Shown in pieces: positions 1 through 9,115 of a stretch of DNA of 48,986 bases. The notes under the pieces were generated by a model, which worked only from the letters and a program-made list of their open reading frames with translations, ran no database searches and had not been told where the DNA came from. Numbering within the stretch: the stretch's first letter is position 1; each line of letters starts with the position of its first letter. Made by a program: the position numbers and the translations under genes. Source of the stretch: Salinibacterium sp. (GTDB lineage Bacteria; Actinomycetota; Actinomycetes; Actinomycetales; Microbacteriaceae); NCBI GenBank assembly GCA_025351795.1, contig JANXVG010000023.1, positions 1-48,986 of the forward strand, given 5' to 3'.

Positions 1-56
1 ACCCACGGAAGAGTCAGGAGAGCCGGTTTTTGTGGGGGCTGGGCCTATTTTCGGGG

Positions 57-80
57 GTAAAACGGTGCTCTGACCAGCAC
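57..80 (-). terminator. Probable terminator of tRNA-Tyr
   Basis: On the minus strand a short hairpin (arms GTGCT and AGCAC, at 65-69 and 76-80) follows the tRNA 3' end and is followed by GTTTTA. This fits a weak intrinsic terminator. The rest of 1-89 shows no gene. Confidence 0.5.
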
Positions 81-89
81 TTTTACGCG

Positions 90-171
90 TGGCAAGTGAG
101 GGATTCGAACCCCCGAAGTCTGAGACGTCTGATTTACAGTCAGATCCCTTTGGCCGCTTGGGTAACTTGCC
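90..171 (-). tRNA. tRNA-Tyr (GTA anticodon)
   Basis: The reverse complement folds as a complete tRNA. The acceptor arms GGCAAGT and ACTTGCC pair, the anticodon loop reads CTGTAAA with anticodon GTA, a long variable arm follows as expected for bacterial tRNA-Tyr, and the T-loop contains GGTTCGAATCC. The discriminator base is A and CCA is not encoded. It is transcribed away from the LacI gene to its right. Confidence 0.95.
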
Positions 172-362
172 AAACGCTTTCGACCACGTGTATTCACCTG
201 TCCGAACGCGCTAGGCAAGAATACAAGGTACGAGCGCCGCTGGGTAACCACATCGGGGCGAACCGCGTCCGCGGCTCAGTGCGCACAGCCGTCGTGGGGT
301 CAGTTCGCGGTTGCGGAAGCTCACGCGCGGGTAAGATCGCTCTGACTCGAGGAGGTGTCGTC

Positions 363-1373
363 ATGGCCGGAATCAACGAGGTCGCTGAACTGGCCGGTGT
401 CTCTACGGCCACGGTATCTCGCGCGCTAAGCGGAAAGGGTCACGTCTCGGAGGCCACGCGCGACCGCGTGCGCGCAGCAGCGTTAGAACTCGAGTACGTC
501 GTGTCATCGAATGCGTCGAGTCTTGCTACCGGGCGCACTAAGAACGTCGGCGTCGTCATCCCCTTTCTCAACCGTTGGTTCTTCAGCTCGGTAGTCGAAG
601 GTGCTGAGAAGGCTCTGCTCTCACACGGTTACGACCTCACCTTGTACAACCTGAGCGGCGGCGGCGGCGAGCGCAGGAGCGTGTTCGAGCACTTCCTGCT
701 GCGCAAACGCGTGGATGCCGTAATCGCGATTTCGCTCGAGCTCACGGCTGACGAGGTGGGTCGACTGCTCGACCTGAACAAGCCGATCGTGGGCGTCGGC
801 GGCCCGCTGGCGGGGGTACCCACCCTGAGCATCGACGAGGTCGAGGTGGCTCGACTTGCCACCGAACACCTGCTCGCCCTTGGGCACCGTCGGATCGCGC
901 ACATCGGCGGCAGCGCGCCCACGGAGATGGACTTCCACGTGCCGACGAATCGCCGCGTCGGCTATGTTGCGGCGCTGGAAGCCGCAGGCATCCCGGTAGA
1001 TCCGACCCTGTTCCAGCCAGCCGACTTTACGCTTCAGGGCGGCTATCGCGCGGCAAACCGGTTGTTCGGCAATCCGCGCAACCGGCCCACAGCAGTGTTC
1101 GCGGCATCCGATGAAATGGCGATAGGCACTATTTTGGCGGCGCGCGACCTGGGACTGCACGTGCCAGACGACGTCTCAGTGATCGGCGTAGACGACCACG
1201 ATCTCAGCGAGTTCTTCGGGTTGTCGACGATCGCGCAGTACCCGGCAGAGCAAGGGCGCAGAGCGGTAGAGATCCTCATGGATGAGTTACATCCAGGAAC
1301 CCGGGAACGCACACTGCACACGCCTCTCGAGTTTCACCTCATCGTGCGATCGAGCACGGCGCCCCCGCGTTAG
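363..1373 (+). CDS. LacI-family transcriptional regulator
   Basis: 336 aa. An N-terminal LacI helix-turn-helix (VAELAGVSTATVSRAL, about residues 5-22) is followed by a periplasmic-binding-protein-like effector domain (from GVVIPFLNRWF to the C-terminus). Proteins of this family repress or activate sugar-use genes in response to a small ligand; the ligand cannot be read here and no sugar operon is adjacent. The start is the ATG at 363 because GGAGGT lies at 351-356 with ideal spacing and a TAAGAT -10-like hexamer lies at 332-337; the frame stays open further upstream but that part crosses the tRNA region. The stop overlaps the convergent transglycosylase gene by 4 bp. Confidence 0.93.
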   Translation: MAGINEVAELAGVSTATVSRALSGKGHVSEATRDRVRAAALELEYVVSSNASSLATGRTKNVGVVIPFLNRWFFSSVVEGAEKALLSHGYDLTLYNLSGGGGERRSVFEHFLLRKRVDAVIAISLELTADEVGRLLDLNKPIVGVGGPLAGVPTLSIDEVEVARLATEHLLALGHRRIAHIGGSAPTEMDFHVPTNRRVGYVAALEAAGIPVDPTLFQPADFTLQGGYRAANRLFGNPRNRPTAVFAASDEMAIGTILAARDLGLHVPDDVSVIGVDDHDLSEFFGLSTIAQYPAEQGRRAVEILMDELHPGTRERTLHTPLEFHLIVRSSTAPPR

Positions 1374-2107
1374 TGGGTCTTCGCGGCTGCTGTCGCGTAG
1401 CCATTCGCAGCGGATGCCACCGCAACCGCATAGCTTGGTGCGGAGTTGTATCCCGCTATCGCCGCCCGCCACCCTTCTGGCGTGGTCATTGCGGAGCTTA
1501 CCCGGCACAGGTAGTTGGCGGTGGCCATGGCCGCGTCATCGATGTTCTGTACATCGGCAATACCGTCGCCGTTGGCATCCGTCGCCCAGTTATTCCACGC
1601 CTCAGGGATGAACTGCATGGGGCCGGCAGCGCGGTCGAACGCGGCCGTGCCGTCCACGGCACCGGCATCGGTGTCTGTGCCAATTCGCACCCCGTAGATA
1701 GGTGGTGTGACCGTGCCGTCGGCGCCGATGCGTGAGCCGCCATGCCGCCCGTGATCGCTCTCGACTTTGCCGATCGCCGCGAGAGTGTTCCAGCCGATGC
1801 CACACTGCGGCATCTGATCGTGCTTGGCAACGGCGGCGCCCGCATACGCGGCAAGCGCTCTCGCCGGAATACCGGTAGCCGCGGCGATTCTCCGAACCCA
1901 AGCATCGTCGGGCCGTCCGGCGGTTCCCGGCAGGAGCGCGGCGGTAGCGAGTACGGGGGGTGCTGCGGGCGCGGCAAAAGGCTTCTGCGCTGGCTCGGGC
2001 GCCACCCGCGGCGCGAGCAGCGCCACGATAGCGACGAATACCGCGATCGCGATGAGCCCGATCGCCATGGTGCCGAGGGTCTGGTTGCGAGAGAGCATCC
2101 CTAACAT
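1370..2107 (-). CDS. Membrane-anchored lytic murein transglycosylase (SLT_2/MltB-like)
   Basis: About 245 aa. An N-terminal membrane segment ([21 protein letters not shown]) is followed by an Ala/Pro-rich linker and a lysozyme-like domain with a probable catalytic Glu in GKVESDHG, then [10 protein letters not shown] and a Ca-binding-like [16 protein letters not shown] stretch, typical of MltB-like actinobacterial cell-wall hydrolases. It is expected to cleave glycan strands outside the membrane. Start choice is uncertain: ATG at 2107 or ATG at 2098, neither with a clear Shine-Dalgarno. Confidence 0.85.
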   Translation of the reverse strand: MLGMLSRNQTLGTMAIGLIAIAVFVAIVALLAPRVAPEPAQKPFAAPAAPPVLATAALLPGTAGRPDDAWVRRIAAATGIPARALAAYAGAAVAKHDQMPQCGIGWNTLAAIGKVESDHGRHGGSRIGADGTVTPPIYGVRIGTDTDAGAVDGTAAFDRAAGPMQFIPEAWNNWATDANGDGIADVQNIDDAAMATANYLCRVSSAMTTPEGWRAAIAGYNSAPSYAVAVASAANGYATAAAKTH

Positions 2108-2164
2108 CACACCACGACTTGCAACCTCAAACGATCTCATCGACGGGCGAAGTACCATGGGGTC

Positions 2165-2653
2165 ATGGCAGATTCCACATTCGACATCGTCAGCAAGGTC
2201 GACAAGATGGAGGCGGACAACGCCGTCAACCAGGCCCAGAAAGAAATCCTGACCCGCTACGACTTCAAGAACGTCGGGGCATCGGTGGAGTGGAGCGGCG
2301 AGAAACTGCTGCTCAAGGCGAGCGCCGAGGAGCGTGTGAAGGCTGTGCTCGAGGTCGTCGAGCAGAAGTTCATCAAGCGCGGAATTTCGCTGCGCAGCCT
2401 TGACACCGGTGAGCCGTTCGCGAGCGGCAAGGAGTATCGCATCGAGATCAACCTCAAAAACGGTATCTCGTCTGAAGATGCCAAAAAAGTCGCCAAGATT
2501 ATTCGCGACGATGGTCCCAAGTCGGTCAAATCGCAAATTCAGGGCGACGAACTGCGCGTCTCATCCAAGAGCCGCGACGACCTACAAGCGACCATGGCGA
2601 TGCTCAAAAGCCACGACCTTGAGGTCGACCTGCAGTTCGTGAACTTCCGATAG
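2165..2653 (+). CDS. yajQ: YajQ family nucleotide-binding protein (UPF0234)
   Basis: 162 aa, the usual family length. The sequence begins [20 protein letters not shown] and contains [23 protein letters not shown] and the C-terminal VDLQFVNFR, which together identify the YajQ/DUF520 family. Members are cytoplasmic proteins with two RNP-like folds; some bind cyclic di-GMP and act with transcription factors. The role in actinobacteria is not established. Divergent from the transglycosylase; likely monocistronic. Confidence 0.93.
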   Translation: MADSTFDIVSKVDKMEADNAVNQAQKEILTRYDFKNVGASVEWSGEKLLLKASAEERVKAVLEVVEQKFIKRGISLRSLDTGEPFASGKEYRIEINLKNGISSEDAKKVAKIIRDDGPKSVKSQIQGDELRVSSKSRDDLQATMAMLKSHDLEVDLQFVNFR

Positions 2654-2691
2654 CACTGCGCGCCGATCGGCTGCCCCGTCAGCAACCGGTC

Positions 2692-2708
2692 GCGCTCGAA
2701 TCGAGCGC
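2692..2708. terminator. Short dyad between yajQ and cls
   Basis: The stem GCGCTC / GAGCGC with loop GAATC lies 38 nt after the yajQ stop. There is no T-run, so termination is only possible, not shown. Confidence 0.3.
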
Positions 2709-2767
2709 AACCACACGCTTCGGCCGCACCAGTAGTGCTGACCAGCCCGATCGATAGGCTTCCCCCG

Positions 2768-4234
2768 ATGGACACGACCTGGTTCAACGCAACAATCGCC
2801 GCGGTGGCGTTTCTCGCTGACTTCGTGATCAAGGTGCTCGCTCTGGTTTTCGTGCCGCGCAACCGGCGGCCGCAGACCGCGACGGCGTGGCTGCTGGCCA
2901 TCTTTCTGCTACCGCCGTTCATCGGAATCTTACTTTTTCTGCTGCTGGGCAGCCGTCGTCTTCCTCGGAAGCGCCGGCAGCGGCAGCGCGAGATCAACAA
3001 ATACATTCTTGAGACCACGGGCGGAATTGACGAAGTACGCCGTGATCACCCGTGGCCGACGTGGCTGGAACCGATCGTCGACCTCAACCGCACACTCGGG
3101 GCCATGCCGCTCGTCGGCGGCAACACCGCACAACTGTACCCGCACTACGAAGCAACCATCGCGGCGATGACCGAGGCAGTCGGTACGGCGAAAAAGTACG
3201 TGCACGCAGAGTTCTACATCCTCGCGTTCGACCCCACCACGCGCGACTTCTTCGCGGCCCTCGAGGCCGCGGTGAAGCGCGGCGTCACGGTGCGAGTGCT
3301 GCTCGACCATGTCGCGTCTTTGCGCTCTCCGGGATATCACCGCACAATCCGCTCGCTTCGCAGAATCGGTGTGGCGTGGCAACTGATGCTACCGATCCAG
3401 CCATTGCGCGGTAAGTTTCAGCGCCCCGACCTGCGCAACCACCGCAAGATCCTGGTGATCGACGGGCTCGTGGCGTTCACCGGGTCGCAGAACATGATCG
3501 ATTCGAGCTACAACAAGCGCAGCAACATCCGCCGCGGGCTGCACTGGAAAGACTTGATCGTACGCTTCGACGGCCCGATCGTGGCTGGCATCAACGCGCT
3601 CTTCGTGACCGATTGGTACAGCGAGACCGGCGAGCTCCTGCTGCGTGAGGCGGATGCTGTGCCGAGGCCGAAGCGCACGAATACGCTGGATGCCCAAGTG
3701 GTTCCGAGCGGGCCGGGCTTTGACGGAGAAAATAACTTACGCCTCTTCAACTCGCTGCTGTACGCGGCGCAAGACAAGATCATCATCGTGAGCCCCTACT
3801 TCGTTCCCGACGAGTCGATGCTCTATGCAATTACGACCGCCGCCCAGAGCGGCATCGACGTGCAGCTATTCGTTTCGGCCATCGGCGACCAGTCCGTGAC
3901 CTTCCACGCCCAGCGCAGCTACTATGAGCAACTGCTCAAGTCGGGCGTGCGCATTTGGCTTCACAAGGCGCCGACGGTGCTGCACTCCAAGTTCTTCACC
4001 ATTGACGACGAGGTGGCGGTGATCGGCTCGAGCAACATGGACATGCGCTCATTCAGTCTCAACCTCGAAATCTCGGTAATGGTGCGCGGTGCAAGTTTCG
4101 TTAACCAGCTGCGAGAAGTAGAAGGCACCTATCGTGAGCTCAGCCGTGAGCTCACCCTTAAAGAGTGGGTCAATCGGCCGGCATGGACGCAACTGCTCGA
4201 CAACATTGCGCGTCTCTCTTCGACGGTGCAGTGA
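2768..4234 (+). CDS. cls: Cardiolipin synthase (phospholipase D superfamily)
   Basis: 488 aa, normal for the family. Two N-terminal membrane segments (PLDc_N domain) are followed by two HKD motifs: NHRKILVID near residue 224 and LHSKFFTID near residue 404, each followed by G(S)xN. The enzyme would condense phospholipids to cardiolipin at the inner membrane. The ATG at 2768 is chosen because the membrane domain follows at once; the frame is open for 11 more codons upstream. A small PLDc_N-only protein is encoded separately at 11577-11909. Confidence 0.93.
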   Translation: MDTTWFNATIAAVAFLADFVIKVLALVFVPRNRRPQTATAWLLAIFLLPPFIGILLFLLLGSRRLPRKRRQRQREINKYILETTGGIDEVRRDHPWPTWLEPIVDLNRTLGAMPLVGGNTAQLYPHYEATIAAMTEAVGTAKKYVHAEFYILAFDPTTRDFFAALEAAVKRGVTVRVLLDHVASLRSPGYHRTIRSLRRIGVAWQLMLPIQPLRGKFQRPDLRNHRKILVIDGLVAFTGSQNMIDSSYNKRSNIRRGLHWKDLIVRFDGPIVAGINALFVTDWYSETGELLLREADAVPRPKRTNTLDAQVVPSGPGFDGENNLRLFNSLLYAAQDKIIIVSPYFVPDESMLYAITTAAQSGIDVQLFVSAIGDQSVTFHAQRSYYEQLLKSGVRIWLHKAPTVLHSKFFTIDDEVAVIGSSNMDMRSFSLNLEISVMVRGASFVNQLREVEGTYRELSRELTLKEWVNRPAWTQLLDNIARLSSTVQ

Positions 4235-4240
4235 CCCTAC

Positions 4241-4280
4241 CGTCGGTCGCGGTGCCGCTGTCGTCGGTCGCGGTGCCGCT
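4241..4280. repeat. 19-bp direct repeat, two copies
   Basis: The unit CGTCGGTCGCGGTGCCGCT occurs at 4241-4259 and again at 4262-4280, just after the cls stop. No function is evident. Confidence 0.8.
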
Positions 4281-4291
4281 TCGTGCACCAC

Positions 4292-4312
4292 GCGGCGCCG
4301 ATTCGGCGCCGC
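4292..4312. terminator. GC-rich dyad between convergent cls and fprA
   Basis: Perfect 10-bp arms GCGGCGCCGA / TCGGCGCCGC are separated by one base. Its place between two convergent genes suggests bidirectional termination, but no T-run follows. The rest of 4313-4462 shows no gene. Confidence 0.45.
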
Positions 4313-4462
4313 CCCTCACTCGCGCCTAGTTGTCCTTAGGGGCAAGCCGGAAGAGCAACAAGGCGCGACCAGGTGCGGGCCGGTGGCCCGCGGGCGTGAG
4401 GGAGGCCGTACCGCGGCAGCAGCACGCGGCCAGCGGCCGGAGGAGCGGCCTCGACCATCCCA

Positions 4463-5815
4463 TCAGGAGCGGCGAGAAACTGCGACCATCTCGTCGCGCG
4501 GCACAACCTTGATTCGAGTGCGACCGGCGGCCTCGCCGAGGGCGAGTTCGTGCTGATCGAGGTTATGCCAGCCGCCCAGATTGGTGTACTCGATGCCTCG
4601 ACTCTCGAGCAAGTCAACGATCGCCTGCTCTTCAGGATGTGTCGGCGACCACCAGTTCGCCTGATCGTTGACCACGTTTTTGATGGTCTCCATCGCGTCA
4701 CTCTTAGTGTGGCCGATGAGCCCGACCGGCCCACGTTTGATCCACCCGGTGGCGTAGACGCCGTTGACTTGCTCGTCGTTGTCGTCGAGCACCTGGCCCT
4801 CGCGGTTGGGCACCACGCCGCGCGTCTCGTCGAACGGGATGCCGTCTAGAGGTGATCCGAAGTATCCAACCGCACGATAGATGGCCTGAATTGGCACTTC
4901 GCGAATCTCGCCGGTTGCCACCACGCCGCCTTCGCCGTCTGGCCGCGTGCGCTCATACCGGAACCCGGTGACAGCGCCGCCCACGCCAAGCACCTCGATC
5001 GGCCTGGCGTAGAAATGCAAGTGCAGACGGCGGGATGCCGCGCTCGTTTCCCTGGCACGCCATTGGGTGAAGACGCGATCGATGACGAGCACTTGCTTAT
5101 TGGTCTCGATCGCCGCCCGAGAAGCCTCGTCGTAGTCGAAATCTTCCTCATGAACGATGACGTCGACGTCGTTCAATTCACCCAGCTCACGAAGTTCAAG
5201 TGGGGTGAACTTCACCTGCATCGGACCGCGGCGGCCGAACATGTGCACATCGGTGACGGGACTCGCGGCGAGGCCCTCGTAGACGTTCGCGGGAATGTCG
5301 GTCGGGAGCAGGTCATCCGCGTGCTTGGCGAGTATTCGCGCCACGTCGAGTGCGACGTTGCCGTTACCGATCACCGCCACCGCGCGCGCCGTGAGCGGCC
5401 ACTCACGCGGTACGTCGGGATGCCCGTCGTACCAACTCACAAAGTCAGCCGCGCCATAGCTGCCCTCGAGGTCGATACCTGGGATGTTGAGCGAGGCATC
5501 CCGGATCGCTCCCGTCGAGAAAATCACCGCGTTGTAGTGCTTCTTGAGATCATTCAGCGTGATATCGCGACCGTAGTGCACGTTGCCAAACAGTCGAATC
5601 TGCCCGGCATCGAGTACGTCTTTCAGGGCGTTGATGATGCCCTTGATGCGCGGGTGGTCGGGAGCGACTCCGTAGCGCACGAGTCCATAAGGCGCCGGCA
5701 ACTGCTCGAACAGGTCGATCGACACGTCGAACTGTCGCTCCGCTTTGTGCAGGATGTCGGCCGCATAGATACCAGCCGGCCCCGCTCCGACGATGGCCAA
5801 GCGCAGCGTTGTCAT
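4463..5815 (-). CDS. fprA: FAD-dependent ferredoxin-NADP reductase (FprA type)
   Basis: 450 aa. The N-terminal FAD-binding motif IVGAGPAGIYAA is followed by LPAPYGLVRYGVAPDH, an NADPH-binding segment VIGNGNVALDVARIL, and the late motif GWIKRGPVGLIGHTKSDA. This is the adrenodoxin-reductase-like FprA family, which passes electrons between NADPH and ferredoxins in the cytoplasm. It is downstream of the polyprenyl diphosphate synthase gene on the same strand, with a 54-bp gap holding a hairpin, so it may have its own promoter. Confidence 0.93.
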   Translation of the reverse strand: MTTLRLAIVGAGPAGIYAADILHKAERQFDVSIDLFEQLPAPYGLVRYGVAPDHPRIKGIINALKDVLDAGQIRLFGNVHYGRDITLNDLKKHYNAVIFSTGAIRDASLNIPGIDLEGSYGAADFVSWYDGHPDVPREWPLTARAVAVIGNGNVALDVARILAKHADDLLPTDIPANVYEGLAASPVTDVHMFGRRGPMQVKFTPLELRELGELNDVDVIVHEEDFDYDEASRAAIETNKQVLVIDRVFTQWRARETSAASRRLHLHFYARPIEVLGVGGAVTGFRYERTRPDGEGGVVATGEIREVPIQAIYRAVGYFGSPLDGIPFDETRGVVPNREGQVLDDNDEQVNGVYATGWIKRGPVGLIGHTKSDAMETIKNVVNDQANWWSPTHPEEQAIVDLLESRGIEYTNLGGWHNLDQHELALGEAAGRTRIKVVPRDEMVAVSRRS

Positions 5816-5840
5816 TGTTGTTCCGATCGAGTTACGGGCA

Positions 5841-5859
5841 GTCTCGACATGCTCGAGAC
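5841..5859. terminator. Hairpin between prenyl synthase and fprA
   Basis: Perfect 7-bp stem GTCTCGA / TCGAGAC with loop CATGC. It lies in the gap between two minus-strand genes; no T-run, so it could also be a processing or attenuation structure. Confidence 0.35.
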
Positions 5860-5869
5860 ACGGGGAGGG

Positions 5870-6952
5870 TCAACTGCTGCGTTCGACAATGGATTCGGCG
5901 AACCGCGTGAGGGCCTTCTTGACCGGCCCCTGGGGAAGTGGTTCGAGGGCAGCGACCGCAAGGTTTGCCCAGCGGTGCGCCTCTGCGAGTGTCTGCGCCG
6001 TTACCGGATGCTCGCAAAGTTCCGCAATAGTCGCCGAGATTTCCAGGTCATCCGCGTCGCCGTAGAAGGCCGTTGCAATGTCGCGCTCGATGCGTCGAAG
6101 CAGGTCGTCGGCGTCGTGGTCGGTCTTGGCGAGTTCACGCAGATAGAGCAAAGGAAGTGTCACGACTCCGGCGCGCAGGTCGGTGCCGGGCGTCTTGCCG
6201 GTCTCATGCTCTTGGCCAGACAGGTCAATCACGTCGTCGATCAGCTGGAAAGCGATGCCAATGCGCTCACCAAACAACTGCACCGGCTCGCGGTACTCCT
6301 GGGGCGCATTCGAGAAGATCACGCCGACCTGAGCCGCAGTGCTGATGAGCGAGCCGGTCTTATCTGCAAGAACTTGAATATAGTGAGCGATCGGGTCTTC
6401 GTCGTCGCGTGGACCGATGGTTTCATGCAGCTGGCCGAGGCACAGCCGCTCGAACGTCGCGGCCTGCAGTGCGAGAATGCGCTCGCCGAGCGCCGCCCCG
6501 AGCTTGCTGGCTCGGGCAAAGAGCAAATCCCCGGTGAGGATCGCAACAGAATTACCCCACACGTTCTGGGCGGTCGGTACTCCGCGCCGCATCTGGGCTT
6601 CGTCCATCACATCGTCGTGGTACAGCGACGCGAGATGGGTAATCTCAATCGCCTCGGCAGCCATAATCACGTCAGCATTGTTTCCCTCGCCCAGTTGAGC
6701 GGTGAGAATGGTGAGCACCGGACGAACGCGCTTGCCGCCGGCCTGCAGCAGGTAGCGACTCGTGACATCTGCAATCTCGTCTGCGAATGACATCTGCTCG
6801 AGTAGCCCGGCTTCGACAGTCGCCAGCCCCTCCTCGATGGCTTCGACGAAACGGCGCTCATCGCTCGACGCGAACAGCTTCTCGCCGAGCCCGAGTGATG
6901 AACTCAGGGTATTGCCGCGGCGAGCAAGGGGGACGCTCGGTTTCACTCTCAT
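5870..6952 (-). CDS. Polyprenyl diphosphate synthase (menaquinone side chain)
   Basis: 360 aa trans-isoprenyl diphosphate synthase. The substrate motif AGGKRVRPVL (about 71-80), the first Asp-rich motif DDVMD (113-117) and the second DDVID (about 242) are all intact. It would extend isoprenyl diphosphate to the C35-C50 tail that MenA attaches to dihydroxynaphthoate. Chain length cannot be read safely. It lies 21 bp downstream of menG on the same strand, supporting a menaquinone role. Confidence 0.92.
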   Translation of the reverse strand: MRVKPSVPLARRGNTLSSSLGLGEKLFASSDERRFVEAIEEGLATVEAGLLEQMSFADEIADVTSRYLLQAGGKRVRPVLTILTAQLGEGNNADVIMAAEAIEITHLASLYHDDVMDEAQMRRGVPTAQNVWGNSVAILTGDLLFARASKLGAALGERILALQAATFERLCLGQLHETIGPRDDEDPIAHYIQVLADKTGSLISTAAQVGVIFSNAPQEYREPVQLFGERIGIAFQLIDDVIDLSGQEHETGKTPGTDLRAGVVTLPLLYLRELAKTDHDADDLLRRIERDIATAFYGDADDLEISATIAELCEHPVTAQTLAEAHRWANLAVAALEPLPQGPVKKALTRFAESIVERSS

Positions 6953-6973
6953 GCCGGTCTCGTTCGCTGCGCG

Positions 6974-7768
6974 CTACGGCTTAGGGCTTTCGGCCGGTGG
7001 CGCGGCCTGCTGCGTTTTGATGGGTCTCGTGGCATTACCCTTGCGCTTCGCAACGGATGCCAAAACGGTCGCGTCGATCGGCTTGCGCCCGCGGTGGAGG
7101 GCGACGACTCCGGCCGTGAGGTTGCGGTACGCCACACGCGTGAAGCCCGCCCCACGGATCCACTGGCTGAGCTGGCCCTGGTCTGGCCACTCGCGAATGG
7201 ACTCGGCCAGGTACTCGTACGCTGACGAGTTCGACCCGGTGACGCTGGCAACCGCTGGCATGACAACCGACAGGTATGCCCAGTAACCGGCGCGCAGAAG
7301 TGCGACGGGAGGCTTGGAAAACTCACAAATCACGAGGCGCCCGCCTGGCTTCAGCACCCGATACATTTCTGCGAGCGCGGCGTGTGGGTTGTGAATGTTG
7401 CGCAGACCGAAGCTGATGGTGACGGCATCGAACTCGTTGTCACCGAACGGCAGCCTCTCGGCATCCGCTTCGATGAACTCGATGTTCGGGTGTCTCTTGC
7501 GGCCCTCGGCAACCATGCCGGGCGAGAAGTCGACGGCCACAACGCGGGCACCGTGCTTGGAAAGTGCCACCGAACTCGTTCCGGTGCCTGCCGCAACATC
7601 GAGGATTCGCTCCCCGCCTAGCGGATCTACCGCGCGCACGGTGGCCGCACGCCAGAGAATCGCGTTGCCCATGGACAGCACGGTGTTGGTGCGGTCGTAG
7701 TGTGGTGCAACGTCATCGAACATGCCTGCAACCTCGTCGGGTTGCTTGTCCATGTCCGCTTTTGCCAC
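6974..7768 (-). CDS. menG: Demethylmenaquinone methyltransferase
   Basis: 264 aa UbiE/MenG methyltransferase. It has the family start FDDVAPHYDRTNTVLSMGN, the SAM motif ILDVAAGTGTSS, and FGLRNIHNPHAALAEMYRVLKPGG. It methylates demethylmenaquinone in the last pathway step. A Lys/Pro-rich C-terminal tail (from about residue 235) is extra to the core. It is divergent from menF; the 105-bp gap should carry both promoters. Confidence 0.94.
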   Translation of the reverse strand: MAKADMDKQPDEVAGMFDDVAPHYDRTNTVLSMGNAILWRAATVRAVDPLGGERILDVAAGTGTSSVALSKHGARVVAVDFSPGMVAEGRKRHPNIEFIEADAERLPFGDNEFDAVTISFGLRNIHNPHAALAEMYRVLKPGGRLVICEFSKPPVALLRAGYWAYLSVVMPAVASVTGSNSSAYEYLAESIREWPDQGQLSQWIRGAGFTRVAYRNLTAGVVALHRGRKPIDATVLASVAKRKGNATRPIKTQQAAPPAESPKP

Positions 7769-7873
7769 GCGCTAAGTCTAGTGAGAAAGCTCTCAAAACA
7801 TCCTGAGTACGATGAGAGGTGCAAGGCATCGCCTTGCGGATCGCGGTAGCGATTCGCACAAGGGAAGTGATCA

Positions 7874-9106
7874 GTGGGCACGCGCGCGAATCGTTCCTCT
7901 CCCGCGCTCGCGGTAGTGACCGAAGCCATCCCCGACCCCGGACCGCTGGTTGCCTTGTTGTCAGCGCGACATCCGCTGCTCTTCATGCGCAACGGTGACG
8001 GAATTGCCGGTTGTGGCGAGGCTCTGCGGCTCGAGTTCCGCGGCCCGTCGCGCATTGCGGATGCGGCAGCGGCATGGCGCGCGGTGATGGCGGCGGCCAC
8101 GATCACTGACCCACTCGCACTGCCCGGCACCGGCCTTGTGGCGATCGGTAGTTTCGCCTTCGCGCCCGACTCTGCCGCGGCGAGCGTGCTCATCGTTCCG
8201 TCCGTGGTCATCGGCCGCCGCAACGGGGTCGCTTGGCTCACTCACATCGGAACCGGAGACCTGCCGCACCCGACCGCGTTCGGTTCGCAGTTTCGCGCGA
8301 CTTTCTCCGCCGGATCGCTGCCAGCAAGCGCGTTTATGGCCGCCGTCACGGACGCGGTGGCACGTATCGACGCTGGCCAGTTGAGCAAGGTGGTGATTGC
8401 ACGTGAGATCGTGGGCCATATTGCGGCGGACGCCGATCTACGCCTACCGATTGCTGCGCTCGCTCGCTCGTACCCTGACACCTTCACCTACGCGGTCGAC
8501 GGTCTCATCGGATCAAGCCCCGAGACCCTCATTCGCGTACAGGGCGGCACCGTGACGGCGCGCGTATTGGCTGGCAGCACGGCTCGGGGAACGGATGCTG
8601 AGGCCGACCGGCAGGCGGCCTCCGACCTCGCCGCCTCCCTCAAGGATCTCGACGAACACGAGTTCGCCCTCGCGAGCGTCCTCACCGGCATTGAGCCCCA
8701 CAGCAGTGGACTCGTCGCCAGCGCAGAGCCATTCGCGCTCAAGCTGCCGAACCTCTGGCACTTGGCGAGTGACGTCACTGGCACTCTCACAGACGGCTCG
8801 AGCGCACTCGACCTCGCAGCGGCGCTGCACCCGACGGCCGCTGTTGCCGGTGCCCCGACCGCGGCTGCGGTCGCCGCGATCGCCGAACTCGAACCATTTG
8901 ATCGCGGGCGCTACGCGGGGCCGGTCGGCTGGGTTGGCGCGCACGGCGGTGGCGAATGGGCGGTGGCGCTGCGCTGCGCCCAGGTGTCAGCAGACGGAAC
9001 CGTCACCGCGTACGCGGGCGCTGGCATTGTCTCGGGGTCGATAGCCGAGCGCGAACTCGCCGAGACGACGCTCAAGCTTCGCCCGATTGTGGAGGCGTTC
9101 GGCTAA
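7874..9106 (+). CDS. menF: Isochorismate synthase
   Basis: 410 aa chorismate-utilising enzyme. The C-terminal half carries the characteristic KVVIAREI, SSPETLIRVQGG, LAGSTARGTD, HEFALASV, LHPTAAVAGAPT and YAGPVGW motifs. It isomerises chorismate to isochorismate, the first menaquinone step, feeding MenD encoded nearby. The start is GTG at 7874, with AAGGGA about 8 nt upstream. It converges on ppk2 with a 9-bp gap. Confidence 0.93.
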   Translation: MGTRANRSSPALAVVTEAIPDPGPLVALLSARHPLLFMRNGDGIAGCGEALRLEFRGPSRIADAAAAWRAVMAAATITDPLALPGTGLVAIGSFAFAPDSAAASVLIVPSVVIGRRNGVAWLTHIGTGDLPHPTAFGSQFRATFSAGSLPASAFMAAVTDAVARIDAGQLSKVVIAREIVGHIAADADLRLPIAALARSYPDTFTYAVDGLIGSSPETLIRVQGGTVTARVLAGSTARGTDAEADRQAASDLAASLKDLDEHEFALASVLTGIEPHSSGLVASAEPFALKLPNLWHLASDVTGTLTDGSSALDLAAALHPTAAVAGAPTAAAVAAIAELEPFDRGRYAGPVGWVGAHGGGEWAVALRCAQVSADGTVTAYAGAGIVSGSIAERELAETTLKLRPIVEAFG

Positions 9107-9115
9107 CGCTCGTCG

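Noticed and set aside
30-362. The LacI frame is open 111 codons further upstream
   Set aside because: That part reads through the tRNA-Tyr gene and lacks protein-like composition; GGAGGT before ATG 363 fixes the start.
5015-6790. 591-codon plus-strand open frame antisense to fprA and the prenyl synthase
   Set aside because: Long antisense frames are common in high-GC DNA; both minus-strand genes have full conserved motifs.
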